Part shown: piece after piece, positions 1 to 11,926 of the stretch
Numbering within the stretch: the first letter of the stretch is position 1
Layout of the letters: each line of letters starts with the position of its first letter
Source: Montifringilla adamsi
Lineage: Eukaryota; Chordata; Aves; Passeriformes; Passeridae
DNA: 64,000 nucleotides
Direction of reading: 5' to 3'
NCBI GenBank assembly: GCA_017590115.1
Contig: JAGGNK010006460.1
Location: 732,320-796,319 of the forward strand
The notes under the pieces: model-generated
What the model saw: the letters and a program-made list of their open reading frames with translations, nothing else
Told to the model about the DNA's origin: nothing
Database searches by the model: none
Translations under genes and position numbers: made by a program

Positions 1-1470
1 GAAACAGGCACCCAAAGAATGGCATAAAATGTAAATGAACTTTGGGATCTGGTCTCTTAATTTGACAGCTGTTTGACAACTGCAAAATGGAAAACTGACC
101 TCAGACAACTGTGTATAAATGAGACTATTAAGCAGAAGAATTTCATATGGAATGATACAATATACAGTGCAGTAACTCCTCACATGGGAATAGATAAATG
201 TAGACTGGAATTTTTATTGTCTTTGAAGGTGGTGATGTTAAAAAGACTTGAATTTCACAAAGGGGAGCTCTATGCTACATTATCACAATTAATGCCACTT
301 TCTGAAATACAATGACTGTCGCCTGCAGAAAGAATGCTCACACAGAACTCACAGGCATTTAAAAAAACATATCCAAGGATATGTGTCCAGTATATCCCCA
401 GTGTCTGGAGACATAGGAAAAAAAAAGTCTTCTGCATTTCAGCTGCAAATTCAAAGTCAGCAAAATTACACAATGAATAGGTCATGGGATAACTTATCTG
501 AGGGGTTTCTTTGAAAGTGTTGCAGGCAGTCACAATTTCACAAGGAATCTGTATCACCAAATCAGCACCAGAACTGACTGATCCATGGAGAGAGTGGCTT
601 AAGGAAATACTCTGCAATTTTGGCCCCTATGGACAGATCTTCCTGGAAAGAGTGGCAAAGCAGTAAGGGGGAAGCTTTTACCATGACTGCCTGAAGCACG
701 GTTAAAATTTTATATTCTCAACAGTAACAGAGAATTAAATGTGAAACAGAAAGAAAGCCTACTTTTAGATGTAACCAATAATTTCTACTCATCCTTCTGC
801 TCTAGATCCCACTGAGTAGGGCAGATCTTCCAAAAGCATCCCCAAGCACCACTTCTTCACATTCTCCAGCAATATAAAGAGCCATTTGTGATAAGTATGT
901 TTCATTTCAAAGCAGTTAAGCACTTGGCTCTTTATTCTATTTCTCTCTTTGGGACAAATACTTAAAATCAGCCTTTCCTACCTCTCTTTTTAACCACAAA
1001 AAACCCACAAAAGTTGCACAACCTGTAATAGAAGAGACAAAAAAAGCCACCCAAGCACTTGCAGCAAAATCCAGACTTAAAAAGAAAGGTTACAGTTTTC
1101 CAAGCTAACCTAACAAAAGGTTAGCAGGACAGCAGCAGAAGTGAAGATTTATAGAGTCAAGTGACTGCAGTGGCTGGACTTTTGGATAGAAAAGCTATTT
1201 GCTGTCCATTACCTTTAATTTTCAGTAGCAGTTTGTTAGGGGTGGGATTTGTTGGAGGTTTCAGTTTGTGGTTGTTAGGGATTTTTCTTCTAGATCTTGT
1301 GTTCAGTTTTTATGTTGCAATGTAATTCAAGTGGTCAGTAATGAAACTGAAACTGAAAAATAAACAAAGCAAATCTCAAAGATATCAAATGAGACATAAG
1401 CACCATCACCAAAACACTGAACATCCAAACCTCTTGAGCGAGGAGGTGCACTCTAACTGCACTATCTGAA

Positions 1471-1662
1471 GAATCACAGTCACAGAATATCCTGAGTTGA
1501 AAAGAAGGCACAAGAATCATGGAGCCCTGGTCCTGCACAAAAACCCTAACAATCCCACTCCATGCCTGAGATGTTGTCCTAACACTCCCAGAGCTCAGGC
1601 AGCCTTGGGGCCATGACCATTCCCTGGGAAGCCTGTTCAGTGACCAACAACACTCTTTTGTT
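1471..1662 (-). mobile_element. CR1 LINE fragment
   Basis: The reverse complement ends in a CR1 3' tail (CTCAGGATATTCTGTGACTG). The inner part contains the usual 'gagctcaggcagccttgg' and 'ccctgggaagcctgttc' blocks. Heavily truncated at its 5' end. Same subfamily as the copy at 21694-21836. Confidence 0.75.
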
Positions 1663-4600
1663 CATTTCTAACCTGCCTTTTCCGAAATTTTCTCATTCTT
1701 GTTTTCACGAGACACTAAATAATCATCTCCTAAACATCTTCTCCCAGCCAGTTGTGTTTTTACAGCCCTTCATGACACTCTGCCTCACTGTCACCTACTT
1801 AATGCTACTCAGAAACTAGTTATGGCATTGTAATAATACTACTGATTTATTCTTGCACAGTCCTGGCACAAAACCAACTCTACTTCAACTCTAGTCCAAG
1901 TTAATCCCAGATATGACCAGAGCTATGGAATCACATCTGCATGACGACTTGAACAAAATTTGTGCTTTACAGGTTATCCATTTTCTCTGACTCCAGCAGT
2001 AACTCCAATAAAATGCTTGAAATCTCCCTACAAAACTTGCATTGCTCATAAGCCTCTGCATCACCTCTTGGCCCCACTTCAAAAGAAACTTTAGAAACAT
2101 CCAGATCAGTAGGGAGTTGAAGTCAACCATCATTTTACAGGGGAGGCACGAATAATTTCCACCAGGAGTGGTCCTTGCCCTGAAGACTTTAATCACGGAT
2201 GAAGAACGTGAACTCAACACACAGATCACAGTTCAACATCTCCCCGTTACAGCTGGAACTCTGCCAGGTGATATCCTCCATTTGTCCCTTCCAGACACAA
2301 CTCTGCTACTTATCCTCACACCAACAGGAACCTTCCTCATTGAGGAAAACTCAGCTGAGAAGAAGGAGCCTGCCTGAAGCAGGGCTGGCTCTGCTGCACA
2401 CTCCTGCTGCCAGGAAGAGGCCAAGAATCATAGTAAAAAAACTTTGACAATCAGGCTGTAACCAGCACAAGCAGTAAGAGAAACACAGCAGAGACTTCCA
2501 TTCATTGTAACTTTATTTTCTATTCCCAATTCTGCTCCCTTGCTGCCTAAGGCCATTTCAGATAAACACTTTTATAATGGATGCCCTTCAAAGATAATAT
2601 TTTGCTCTTAATGCCCTTTAATAAACACAAGGCATTCCAAGCCTTTAAGCAGCTTGTAAAAGGTTATTATTTTTAAAAGTATCTAACTTCAGAACATGAG
2701 TTTGAGGCCGAACTATCCAGCCTGCTCTCAAATGCCAGCACCTTTATAGTACTCTCTGAAGTTACAACAGATTGTCATGTCTCTGTTGGGAGCACCAACA
2801 TAAATCTCAACTGTAATAAGCAGTCTTAAAAGCAGAATTATAGGGACAGATTTTCATCTTCTAGAAGTCTGGTTTACTTCAAAAATTTACATAATCTATA
2901 CAGATCCAGGCAGAGTTAGCCTTTAGTGACCTAAGAATACCAAACCTCCGAGGTTTGCAGACACGTCTGGTTTAAAGTCAAAGCTTATATTACTAAGCTG
3001 CTCTAACTCTTACATCTCCATTCATGTGTCCCATTTTATTTCTTGTCCTAGTTTAATGATACTTCCAACATGTCCTGAGCTTTTCAATCTGGATGATGTA
3101 CCTAATGATTTTGGTATTGAAAACCAACTTCCTCCTTCAGTTTCCATACAGATCTCATAAAAGCCAGAAGAAATGGATTACTGCCCAGAGCTGTGGTTCA
3201 CTTGTTCATTAAAGAGCTTATGTTTAGAATCCTCTTAAAAAGCCACTTAGTGGCAAATGGCTATTCAACACTACAAATAAAAACTTTCTAAAAAAAATTT
3301 ACTTCAGCTTTCCATTCATACCAGTGTTATAATCCCTCTTTCCTAGGACAAGGTGTGACAAGACCCTCCCTGTCCCTTTTCTCATATCCTAGAGGTACCT
3401 CTTTTTACTTCTCTCTATTGCAAGCTACAGCAGAGAAGGGGATGATTGGGACATCTGCCTATCCCAAGCTGTCAGGTCTGAAAAGCCAACATTGCACTAC
3501 ACCTTCCTGTAAAGCCTTGCAGCTTTGGAAAAAATAAGTTAAAAGCCACACAAGAAAACTAAACTTCTTGCAGTCCATACAAATGAGCATTCAAGTGCTT
3601 GCTCCAGCCCAGGCTTGCAGCTCTCTCCTAGGCAGGTAAACTCTTCACAGGCAGTTGACAACTAGAGTGTGGAACAAAGTCAAAAGTCAAGGCAGAATGA
3701 AACTTTAAGAGAGACAACAGTCATGGAAAATTAGCAAGAGGACTTTTGCTCGATTTTACTGCACGTAAGTCCTTTCCTAAGATGACAAAGTAGAATCTGA
3801 ACTCGTGGTATTTATGTAGTATTTTTTAACTACGGAAATTTGAAGAGAACCCTAAAATAGTTCAAAAGGAAAAGGACTACAAGAATGCTCTGGATTTGTG
3901 TTTCAATGAGCTATTCCCCAAAGAAATGGTATCGGTAGGCTGTTTCAGAGAATCAGGAAATAATTTTTCTTAACCCTTCTGAGTCATACTTTGCCACATT
4001 GTTGCTATTTTTCCTACCGCACAGCACACTAGGTCCTGTATTGCTGTTTCTGAAACTGTTAGGAGCCTAATTCAAGGCTGAATATGGCACCATTTAAATT
4101 ACAAAAAGAAAATGGCATTTCACTACTTATCTAATAAGGTTAGAATTTAGTACTTGCACAGCTAAAGGAATTCTGAGCTATTTGGAAACGTCAAAACATG
4201 TACTTATATACTGGCAAAGAAGAATAGTTATTTTCACTCTTCTTAGCTTAGAAAGGCAGTACCCCGATGGATCAAAAGGCCAGATAAATCTCATTAAGTA
4301 CTAGGTTTTCCCTTTTGTCTAGTCCTCTCTTCACATTCCCTCATTTCAGCCCCTTGAAATTCCTTTGTTCTGCCTGTGATCAGGGTTTCTGGGGAAAATC
4401 TGTCACTGGATCTAAAGGGAACCCCACGTCACTGAAATATCCCTGACAATTCGTCACTTGATAAATTATTTCTTTCTTACCCCCTACCTTGCTTGCACCC
4501 AGTACTTCCACAGAACCTGTGAGTGTGGTGCTAATGATCCTGCTGCATCCAAATGCATCATCTCGAGGATCTCTGGATGCAGAGAAGCTAACGGGCTTCT

Positions 4601-5791
4601 GAAGCTGGCACCCGAAAGCTCCAGTCCATCACACTGGTATGTCAGAATAACAGGAGTCTGTTCACTCCCAGCCCATGTCTATCATCAACACCTGTGCAGA
4701 TGAAAGGATGGTTTCAGATGGAGAGAAAACAGAGGACCACGAGGCTGTTTCCCTTGCTCTGTCCCAGCAGGACAAAGGGGACTGCAGTCCCTACACTGAC
4801 ATCTACAAAAATTCCCCTTTACCACCCTACCACCTTGCTGGTGTTCATTTAAGAAATCAGCTGCTAATCAGAAAAGCAACCAGGGAGAGAAAGCAAGTCT
4901 GCCCTGTTAACAAAGGCGCATACTTACTTTGTGCATCCACAGGAAACTGTCTTTATCAAATCAGGAGCAGGATGATCCATAAAAAGGGAGCACAACATTA
5001 ATTTAATTTTTTTAATCCACTGTTTATGTCATTGTTGGATTTTAATATATATGAGATGCAACACAAGATTAAAAATCAAACTGTCCTAGAATATGAAGCT
5101 TTATTCTGATAGTGAGAGCCACAGAGGGCAGGAAAGCAGTAACAAAGGTGTCATTATACTAATTTTCATTGTCTTTGCTGAACATCACAGAGGTGATTGG
5201 GGTCTAAATCCTTAAGGGTCATGTGAATCCACCCACTTTAAGACTCTTTGCCTACCATATTCACACAATATGCATGTGAGCAAAGAGAATTTCTTTCAAC
5301 AATGATATGCATTAATTTATAGTATTTTTCTAAGACCTTTTATCAAGCTTCAGTTGTAGGTCAAATGATTCATGCTTTGCAAAGATAATCTTTGCATTTA
5401 AAATTTATCAGTCCTTCAGAGGCTGGTTCTCATTTGTGCTCATCATTCCTACTGCTCATGAAATACATCCTCACAAGCTCAGCTAGTCCTACTCCATATC
5501 AACGATTCCACCATGATAACTTGATCCAACCATTCCAATTATGAATCATCTGCTGGAGCTGTAAGTTATGATCTTCAATGACCACTAATGAAGACTGCCT
5601 AGCAGTTAAAATATCAAAGCAGTATATATTAACACACTTTAGAGCATGAGACAGACTTCCAATGTTGGACTTTTCTTGTATTTATTATCCACTGTAAATT
5701 ACATCCCAGGCTGCCTCTGCCACTGACAGTCCTGAAGTGTGGAGTTCAACACCAGGTTTTAATAATCCCTCCTGCCAGTTGTTTGATCACT

Positions 5792-5812
5792 GGGGGGAAT
5801 GGGGAGGGGGGG
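5792..5812 (+). other. G-rich run, possible G-quadruplex
   Basis: Reads GGGGGGAATGGGGAGGGGGGG: runs of 6, 4 and 7 G with short gaps, so four runs of three are available. Lies in COX10 intron 4, on the non-template side of the gene. Confidence 0.5.
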
Positions 5813-6682
5813 CAGATGAAAGGCCAGGCGGCTGCTGCAGGCTGTCAGTTCAGCCAAAACAAAGGCACTTCAGAGAGAGACAGAGATGCATCAGGTGTGA
5901 ATCCCAAACGAGCAACTGGGACTGTGGGAGTGTGGCCTGACTGAGCTGACTGACACTGGAGTGTCATTCCCAGGAAACGGGTAAGTGGGATCATTCCAGA
6001 GGCAGGAGGGGAAACATGCTAAAGCAAAAACCTTGGAAAGTAATTTTGGACTATTTCTAAATCACTTCTATCATTCAACTATATAATGTTTACATACGTT
6101 GCATGGAGCAAATACAGATGGTGTTTAAAATGAGTTCTCTCATTCCAACATGACAGTGCAGTTATCTGTGAGGGAAAGGAGCAAAAAACCAAATTTTCAG
6201 AGATTTCAAAAGTGGGCAAGAAAGAACTTTGAGGAGTTTACTCAGCAAAAACCTCCTGCACTGAGTGAAGGTGGGTTGCACGATCTGACAGAGGTCAGCT
6301 CCTCCAACTTGGAGGAGAGCATATTAATAACATTTGCATCAGAATAAAAAGTTCCCACTCCATGGACATTCAATAAAATACTTCTTTGGTAAGAGAAGTT
6401 TGGTACGGAGATAATGCCAAAAACACAACTGATTTTGGGGAATAGAACTATTGCTGTTCTCTTTTGTGTTGAATTTTTTTACTGAGATTAAAGAGAAAAG
6501 GAACAGAGGGACCAGAATCATGCTATTTTTTATTTTCCACTTCATCAATAACCCAGGCATCTATCACTAGCCACCACTTTCTATGTATTACTTTAACCTT
6601 GGGGTGGTGGGTATTTTCCTGTAATGGAGTTTTTAAAACTTTTTTTTGTTTTTGTTTTTTGTTTGGTTTTTTTTTTTTAATT

Positions 6683-7078
6683 AGGCAGCAGGTCAAGGCA
6701 GGGGGGATTCTGCCCTTCTGCTCTACTCAGGTGAGACACCACCTGCCAAGCTGTCTCCAGCTCTGGGGTCCCAGCTCAGGAAGGATGTGGAGCTGCTGCT
6801 GAGTGAGTCCAGAGGAGGCCATGGAGATGCTCCAAGGGCTGGAGCAGCTCTGCTCTGGAGACAGGCTATGAAAGGTGAGGCTGTTCACCTGGAGAAGGGT
6901 CATTGCAGCCTTTCAATACTTAAAGATGTGTAAGGTGAGGACAGACGTTTTTAGCAAGGCCTGTTGTGACAGGACAAGAGGTGATGGTTTCAAAATTAAG
7001 AAGACAATTGATTTAAACTAGATAAAAGAAGACCGGACTTTTTTTTTTTTTTCAATGAGGATAATCTAGTGAGTGGAC
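6683..7078 (+). mobile_element. CR1 LINE fragment, sense
   Basis: The plus strand carries typical CR1 3' region text: a block beginning 'caggtcaaggcagg', then 'ccagctctggggtcccagc', 'gagtccagaggaggccatg', 'gggctggagcagctctgctc' and 'gacaggacaagaggtgatgg'. A T-run of about 14 follows at 7039-7052. The canonical ATTCTGTG tail is missing, so this copy is cut at the 3' side as well. Confidence 0.88.
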
Positions 7079-10000
7079 TGACAACTGGAGGAAAGGCTGC
7101 TCTACTTTTACTTTATTCAGCCTTGTGTAACATCCAAATTACCTTCTTACTTTGTCTTACACTAAAGATCACATACAGGTTGCCTGGGCTAGTAACTGAA
7201 ATCAAATCCCAAATTTCACTCCACTATTTTAACAATAACCCATCCTTCCCACTCCTTACAGCAACACTTCTAAGGAATCACCACTGTCAGGAGAAGATGA
7301 GACTGTAAGAGCAAAACACAGCCATCAGATCAGACCCTGAAGGGACAGGGATGTTAACTTACATTTGTTCTCGCATGCTGGATAACATATTTAGAGTATT
7401 CCTCATCTTCAGCTCTCTAACTTCAGCTAAGAGATTCAGCCCACTGTACTTCCTTGTCAAGGTACCATCAGTCAAATCCAAGCATATCATTTTATCTCTT
7501 GGTTACTAAATTCAAGCCACTTTAAACATCCTGCTTTCATCTTTATAATTCTCTCCCACTTTTTAACCATGCTGCAGTTACAGAAGAATGTACTTGACAT
7601 ATAAAACGTGCATGTGATTTCTTTAACATTTTAATGCTGTGTATTGTGTTGTAAACATCTCTTCATGTTTTATCTCTTTCTCCATAAATCAGAGGTGACT
7701 ATCTTAGAAGTCTCTAAAATGACATGTTTTCTCTCTAATATAAATGTAAGCCTCTACTCCTTGAAGCTTGACCGAGCTTTCAAAAATCATCAAAAAACAG
7801 ACCTATGAAAAAGCAAAATATTATTAACTAACTTAACATAAATTTCTCCCACTTCATTTCTATGACAGCCTGGAGTACGGCAAAAAAGAAGTTACAAAAT
7901 TAGTCTTCACTAATCAGAAAACGAAGGGATTACTTAATTTATCTGTAACTTATAAGCAACAACACTAAAGCATTTATTTGTTTGATTCAAGATTAACATT
8001 AAGTGTTTACAAGATGAAACCCCAGAATATATTTCCATTTCCTTACCATAACTGCAACCTATAACATTGATTCCTTCTTATGAGATTTTCTGGAGGTTTT
8101 GGCTAGCTTAGTAATTTTACAGACACAATGTATCTCAATCGACTCCTTGGTAAATGCATTAAGTGATTTTTTTAAAATCAAAACCCACTGTAAAATAACA
8201 TTTTTAAAAGACAGAATACCAATAAAGAACACCTGTCTGAAATAATTTTAAGTTACTTCAATGATGGAAAAAAGAAAGAATGCTGCTAGAAAGAGAGGGA
8301 AAAAAAGACGAAAGCCGTTTTAGCAGGTGGGACTGAGAAGTGGTGACATGTTGTAGTACAATTCCGAAGGGCCGCAGGACATAACGTGGTGTTGGATGAT
8401 GTGGAAGAGAACCAGGGAGCACTGGCTCTGGGAGCCACTGCAATGCTGGATTAGGTGTGAGGTACAACTCTGAAGTATTGTGATAGGAAGGAGTGAGGCA
8501 GAGGCAGAAACACCGGTGGAGGACAAGAGAAATAAAACACTATCTGTTCTCTGGCACCTTCCCATAGGAGATTCCTCCCTCACAGCCCACAGACCCAACA
8601 CACTCCATGGGAAAACCCAAGGACCCTCTGATATTTATCCAGATCCCCAGAATTCATAACATTTTCCATCAGCCTGAGTCTGTTTCTCTACTGTTTCTCT
8701 TCTGTCTGTCATAAACTATTCCAAGATATTTTTCTTAACATTTTCTAAACAAATGTTTCTAGAATGACCTTGCTGTAAGGCAGGCACCACATCTCCCTTT
8801 TTTTGTCTGTATTTTCCAATACAACTTTTTCACTCTCAAAACAATAAGTCATAAGCTCCTTAAAAATAATTGTCCGGTTTCACAGAATCACCATCAAATT
8901 GCGTTGTTTCTATTTGCCTTGGAAAACAACGCTAGAATTTAGAATTTGTTAATTGTGAAACTTTTTTCTAAACACACAGCTGGATAAATATTCAGACTGT
9001 ACTTCTATAAGCAATGAAAAAATACAAAGTTCTCGATCTGCATTGTCGATCTGTTTTTCTTGTTAAAAAAAGTGAAAGTGGGGCAAGGATCCCCACTTAA
9101 GCACATTTTTGCAACTTTATGGCTCTTGCAGGCAGAAAAAAATAAGTTTAAAGTATGGCATACAACCATCTGAAAACAAGGAGGAAGTGATAATTAGAAG
9201 ATTGTTTCAGACCAACTATGGCCTGGCTCCCACCCCAGGACTTAAGTCAACTTAGTTAATTCATCTTAATTCACTGGGGGTAAAACCATCTCAGCTCCCA
9301 CCAGATTGTTAAAATCAAGTAGTTGAGAGAAGGAAAAAAAAAAAAGGGAAAACCCCTCAACCTGACCAGTTACAAGTTTCTATCAATACTTCCATGAATT
9401 TTACAGAATCTTCATTACATTTTCACAGGACCAGGCCCCTCATATCCTGTCCTAAATCACCAGGAAGACTCTTACACAATTCACACTTCACCTTCCCACG
9501 ACACATGGGGGGACTGTAAATGGTGCACATAGATTTATCAGAGAAACGAGGAGTGGGAAAGACGAGTTGCCCTTAAAGATGTACAGATTCATAGCAATTT
9601 GGGAAGCGGAAAGACGGTTATCATATAAAAAGGTCCTTAAGGGATAGAGAGGAGCAACAGGGGAAACATGAATCATGAGCTGCCAGAGAAGTGGATGCGT
9701 ATGGGGAGCAATGGACAGAGCAAAGTAGCAATAAAGGAAGTTCCAAGTCAAATGTGCTCCTTCCCAACAGTCGAGATGGATTACCCAAGCTTTACGTATT
9801 CATGGCAAATTAAATTCCAAGCCAATTCAGACACAGTAACACCAGGAAAAAGACACCCAACGACTGAAAGGATCCACTGATAAACAACAGATCACCAAGC
9901 ACAGCTCTTTCCTTTCGCTTGCTTACCAACTCTGCTCCTTTATTTTTTTTAGTAGGAGTAATCTGCCTGCAAGGTCTCTCTACACAGGAAAGTGGGTCAA

Positions 10001-11801
10001 CATGAGCGAGTGTGAAAATTTAAAATGTTCAGCTGAAACTGCTGAAAGACGATTTGACACACCGTGAGGCTGGAGTAACTTGCAGTGAGTAAAGAGAGAA
10101 TTACAAGACCCAGCACAAAGTTACTGCACTCCTCTTAACTTCCCTTTACTATCCCAAGTGTCCAATTCCAAATTACAGCACAGAATTCCTATACTTCTGA
10201 GTACTTCAAGAGTTTAAGAAATGGCTTCCAAGAGTTTAAAAAGTGCCTACTTTTGGGACAAAATATAATGAGCAATACATGGAAGCTGAAGACAAAGAAA
10301 ATAATTTATTTGTGTGGCAATGTCACCTCTCAGAAGATCTAGCAAAATCCCAAGACAAGTTGCTCAGTCTCTAGACAAGCTATCATTAATTCTCTTCATA
10401 CAGTAGTATCCACATCAAAAGTGAAGGCAGATATGACAGTAAATATTTCAAAGGATAACCCATAAATTTACTTTTAATATTAAAAAGGTAGTAAAGGAAA
10501 AAAGGGAGGAAAAAAGGGTACATCTACAATATTATCAAAACCCAGCAAAACTTCACCTTAGTTATGACAGCCTTTCTTCCCAAGCCTTTGTGTGAAAAAT
10601 ACGTACATGATAACTAAATGTATTCTTCATAAAATAGCGTGACATTTAATATTATTTTTCAAGGCTATCTATGTGTTTCCAAGTTAGGCAGGCTACCTAA
10701 ACACTTCCAAGCAATTAAAAATCATGCATTTTCCTTCCCATTTTGCAGAGAAAACAGAGTTAGGTGCCTGCCCCAGTTTTAAGCTCAGTGAAAGAAACAC
10801 TAAAACCTGTAAAAACAGTAAATAGGACTTACTTCAGGCTGAGCAAAATGCGTGCCGATGGGTGCAATCCCAAAAAACACATCACATGCCTACAACTGGG
10901 GTGTTACAAGGTGTAAACATCAAAGAGCCCAACTCAAACAAGTTGACTCCAGGGTGTGGATCCCAGGAAACCTCCACTACTGGAGTCCCAGGAGTCACAA
11001 ATGGTTGCTGAAACCACAAAGAGCTGTCAATAGTGGCACTGCTGCTGCCCCTTTTTCCAGGCCACATTGACAACTGAAAGTGACCATGGCTACTACACTT
11101 TGAAACTCCATTCAGCACCACAAGTATTACTATCTGTTCACTAGTTAGACTTTCCTTTGGGAAGCAGGGAGAGCCTAAGAGCCACTGTGCTTCACAACTG
11201 AGCGCAGGAGAGCCAAGATCAGCATCAGCCTCCACAGGCATGTTGACACACACAGGGAAATTCAAGTTCAGGCACCTGGAACATCTCTAGCATGGGACAA
11301 CCTCCACACAATGGAGGTTCTCAGTTCATTCTGCAGATGTGCAGGAGGTACCATGATCCCAGCCTGGACAAAATTCTGCTGAAGTCCCACTACAGCTGTT
11401 TTAAGTGGATCTGAGCCACTCTTAAGACAGATCCAACAAGATCATACAATAACACAACCAAAGAATCTAGCCCATAAGGCTGGAGTCCCACTGGCTATTC
11501 TTACACTCCAATTACCCAGTTCTTCCTGTCATTTCCAGGGACCCAGGCTTGGGTATTACCAAGATAAACATTATTATTGGGAGGCTTAAAACCTCATCAA
11601 CTCCATTCTATACAAACACACTGTGCCTAGCAACTCCACTTGAATTCTCAGGCATATATTACTTTTGTGGTGTCAGTTTTAGCAGCTCAGAGGTCAGGCA
11701 GCAGCTGAAGGCACAGCACTCCTGGCCATCCAGTCACACCCCCGGCAGCATTTCAGAAGCCAGGACACCAGTTTGCTGTACAGATGAAGAGATGGACTGA
11801 C

Positions 11802-11926
11802 CTGATTTATGGAGTTGGCAGCACAGGATGCCAGGCCAGTTCCAAGGGAGGCAAGCAGGAAACAGGTGATCTCAAAAGGGACCGGGGCCATGGCAAAGCC
11901 AGCGGACGCAGTGCTGACGACCAGAG
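11802..11926 (-). CDS. COX10: COX10 coding exon 4 (first membrane segments, start of first active-site motif)
   Basis: After TTGCGTTGCAG the exon completes an Ala codon and encodes [14 protein letters not shown], then [21 protein letters not shown], before the donor GTCAGT. The two hydrophobic stretches correspond to the first two transmembrane helices of the UbiA-type fold. The conserved Asn residues of AANSINQ start the first prenyltransferase motif, whose aspartates are in exon 5 of known COX10 genes and are not in this window. Length 125 bp, phase 1 in, phase 0 out. The human N204K disease change is reported in this region of the protein. Confidence 0.97.

Larger units (their letters stand above)
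1..11801 (-). other. COX10: COX10 intron 4 (left part; runs off the window)
   Basis: AT-rich intron sequence downstream of exon 4. I looked on the minus strand for exon 5 (the motif FDSNMNRTKN) and for the long exons 6 and 7 and saw none. It contains CR1 fragments (1471-1662, 6683-7078), a G-rich run (5792-5812) and short homopolymers. No other gene is supported; the open frames present are short and of random composition. Confidence 0.8.

Noticed and set aside
4675..5001. 108-codon plus-strand frame in COX10 intron 4
   Set aside because: Antisense to the gene, no similarity to known proteins, and no nearby splice or promoter signals.
10882..11265. 127-codon minus-strand frame just downstream of COX10 exon 4, checked as a possible exon 5
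   Set aside because: The translation has none of the conserved COX10 features (FDSNMNRTKN, RGQ or membrane helices), so it is intron sequence.
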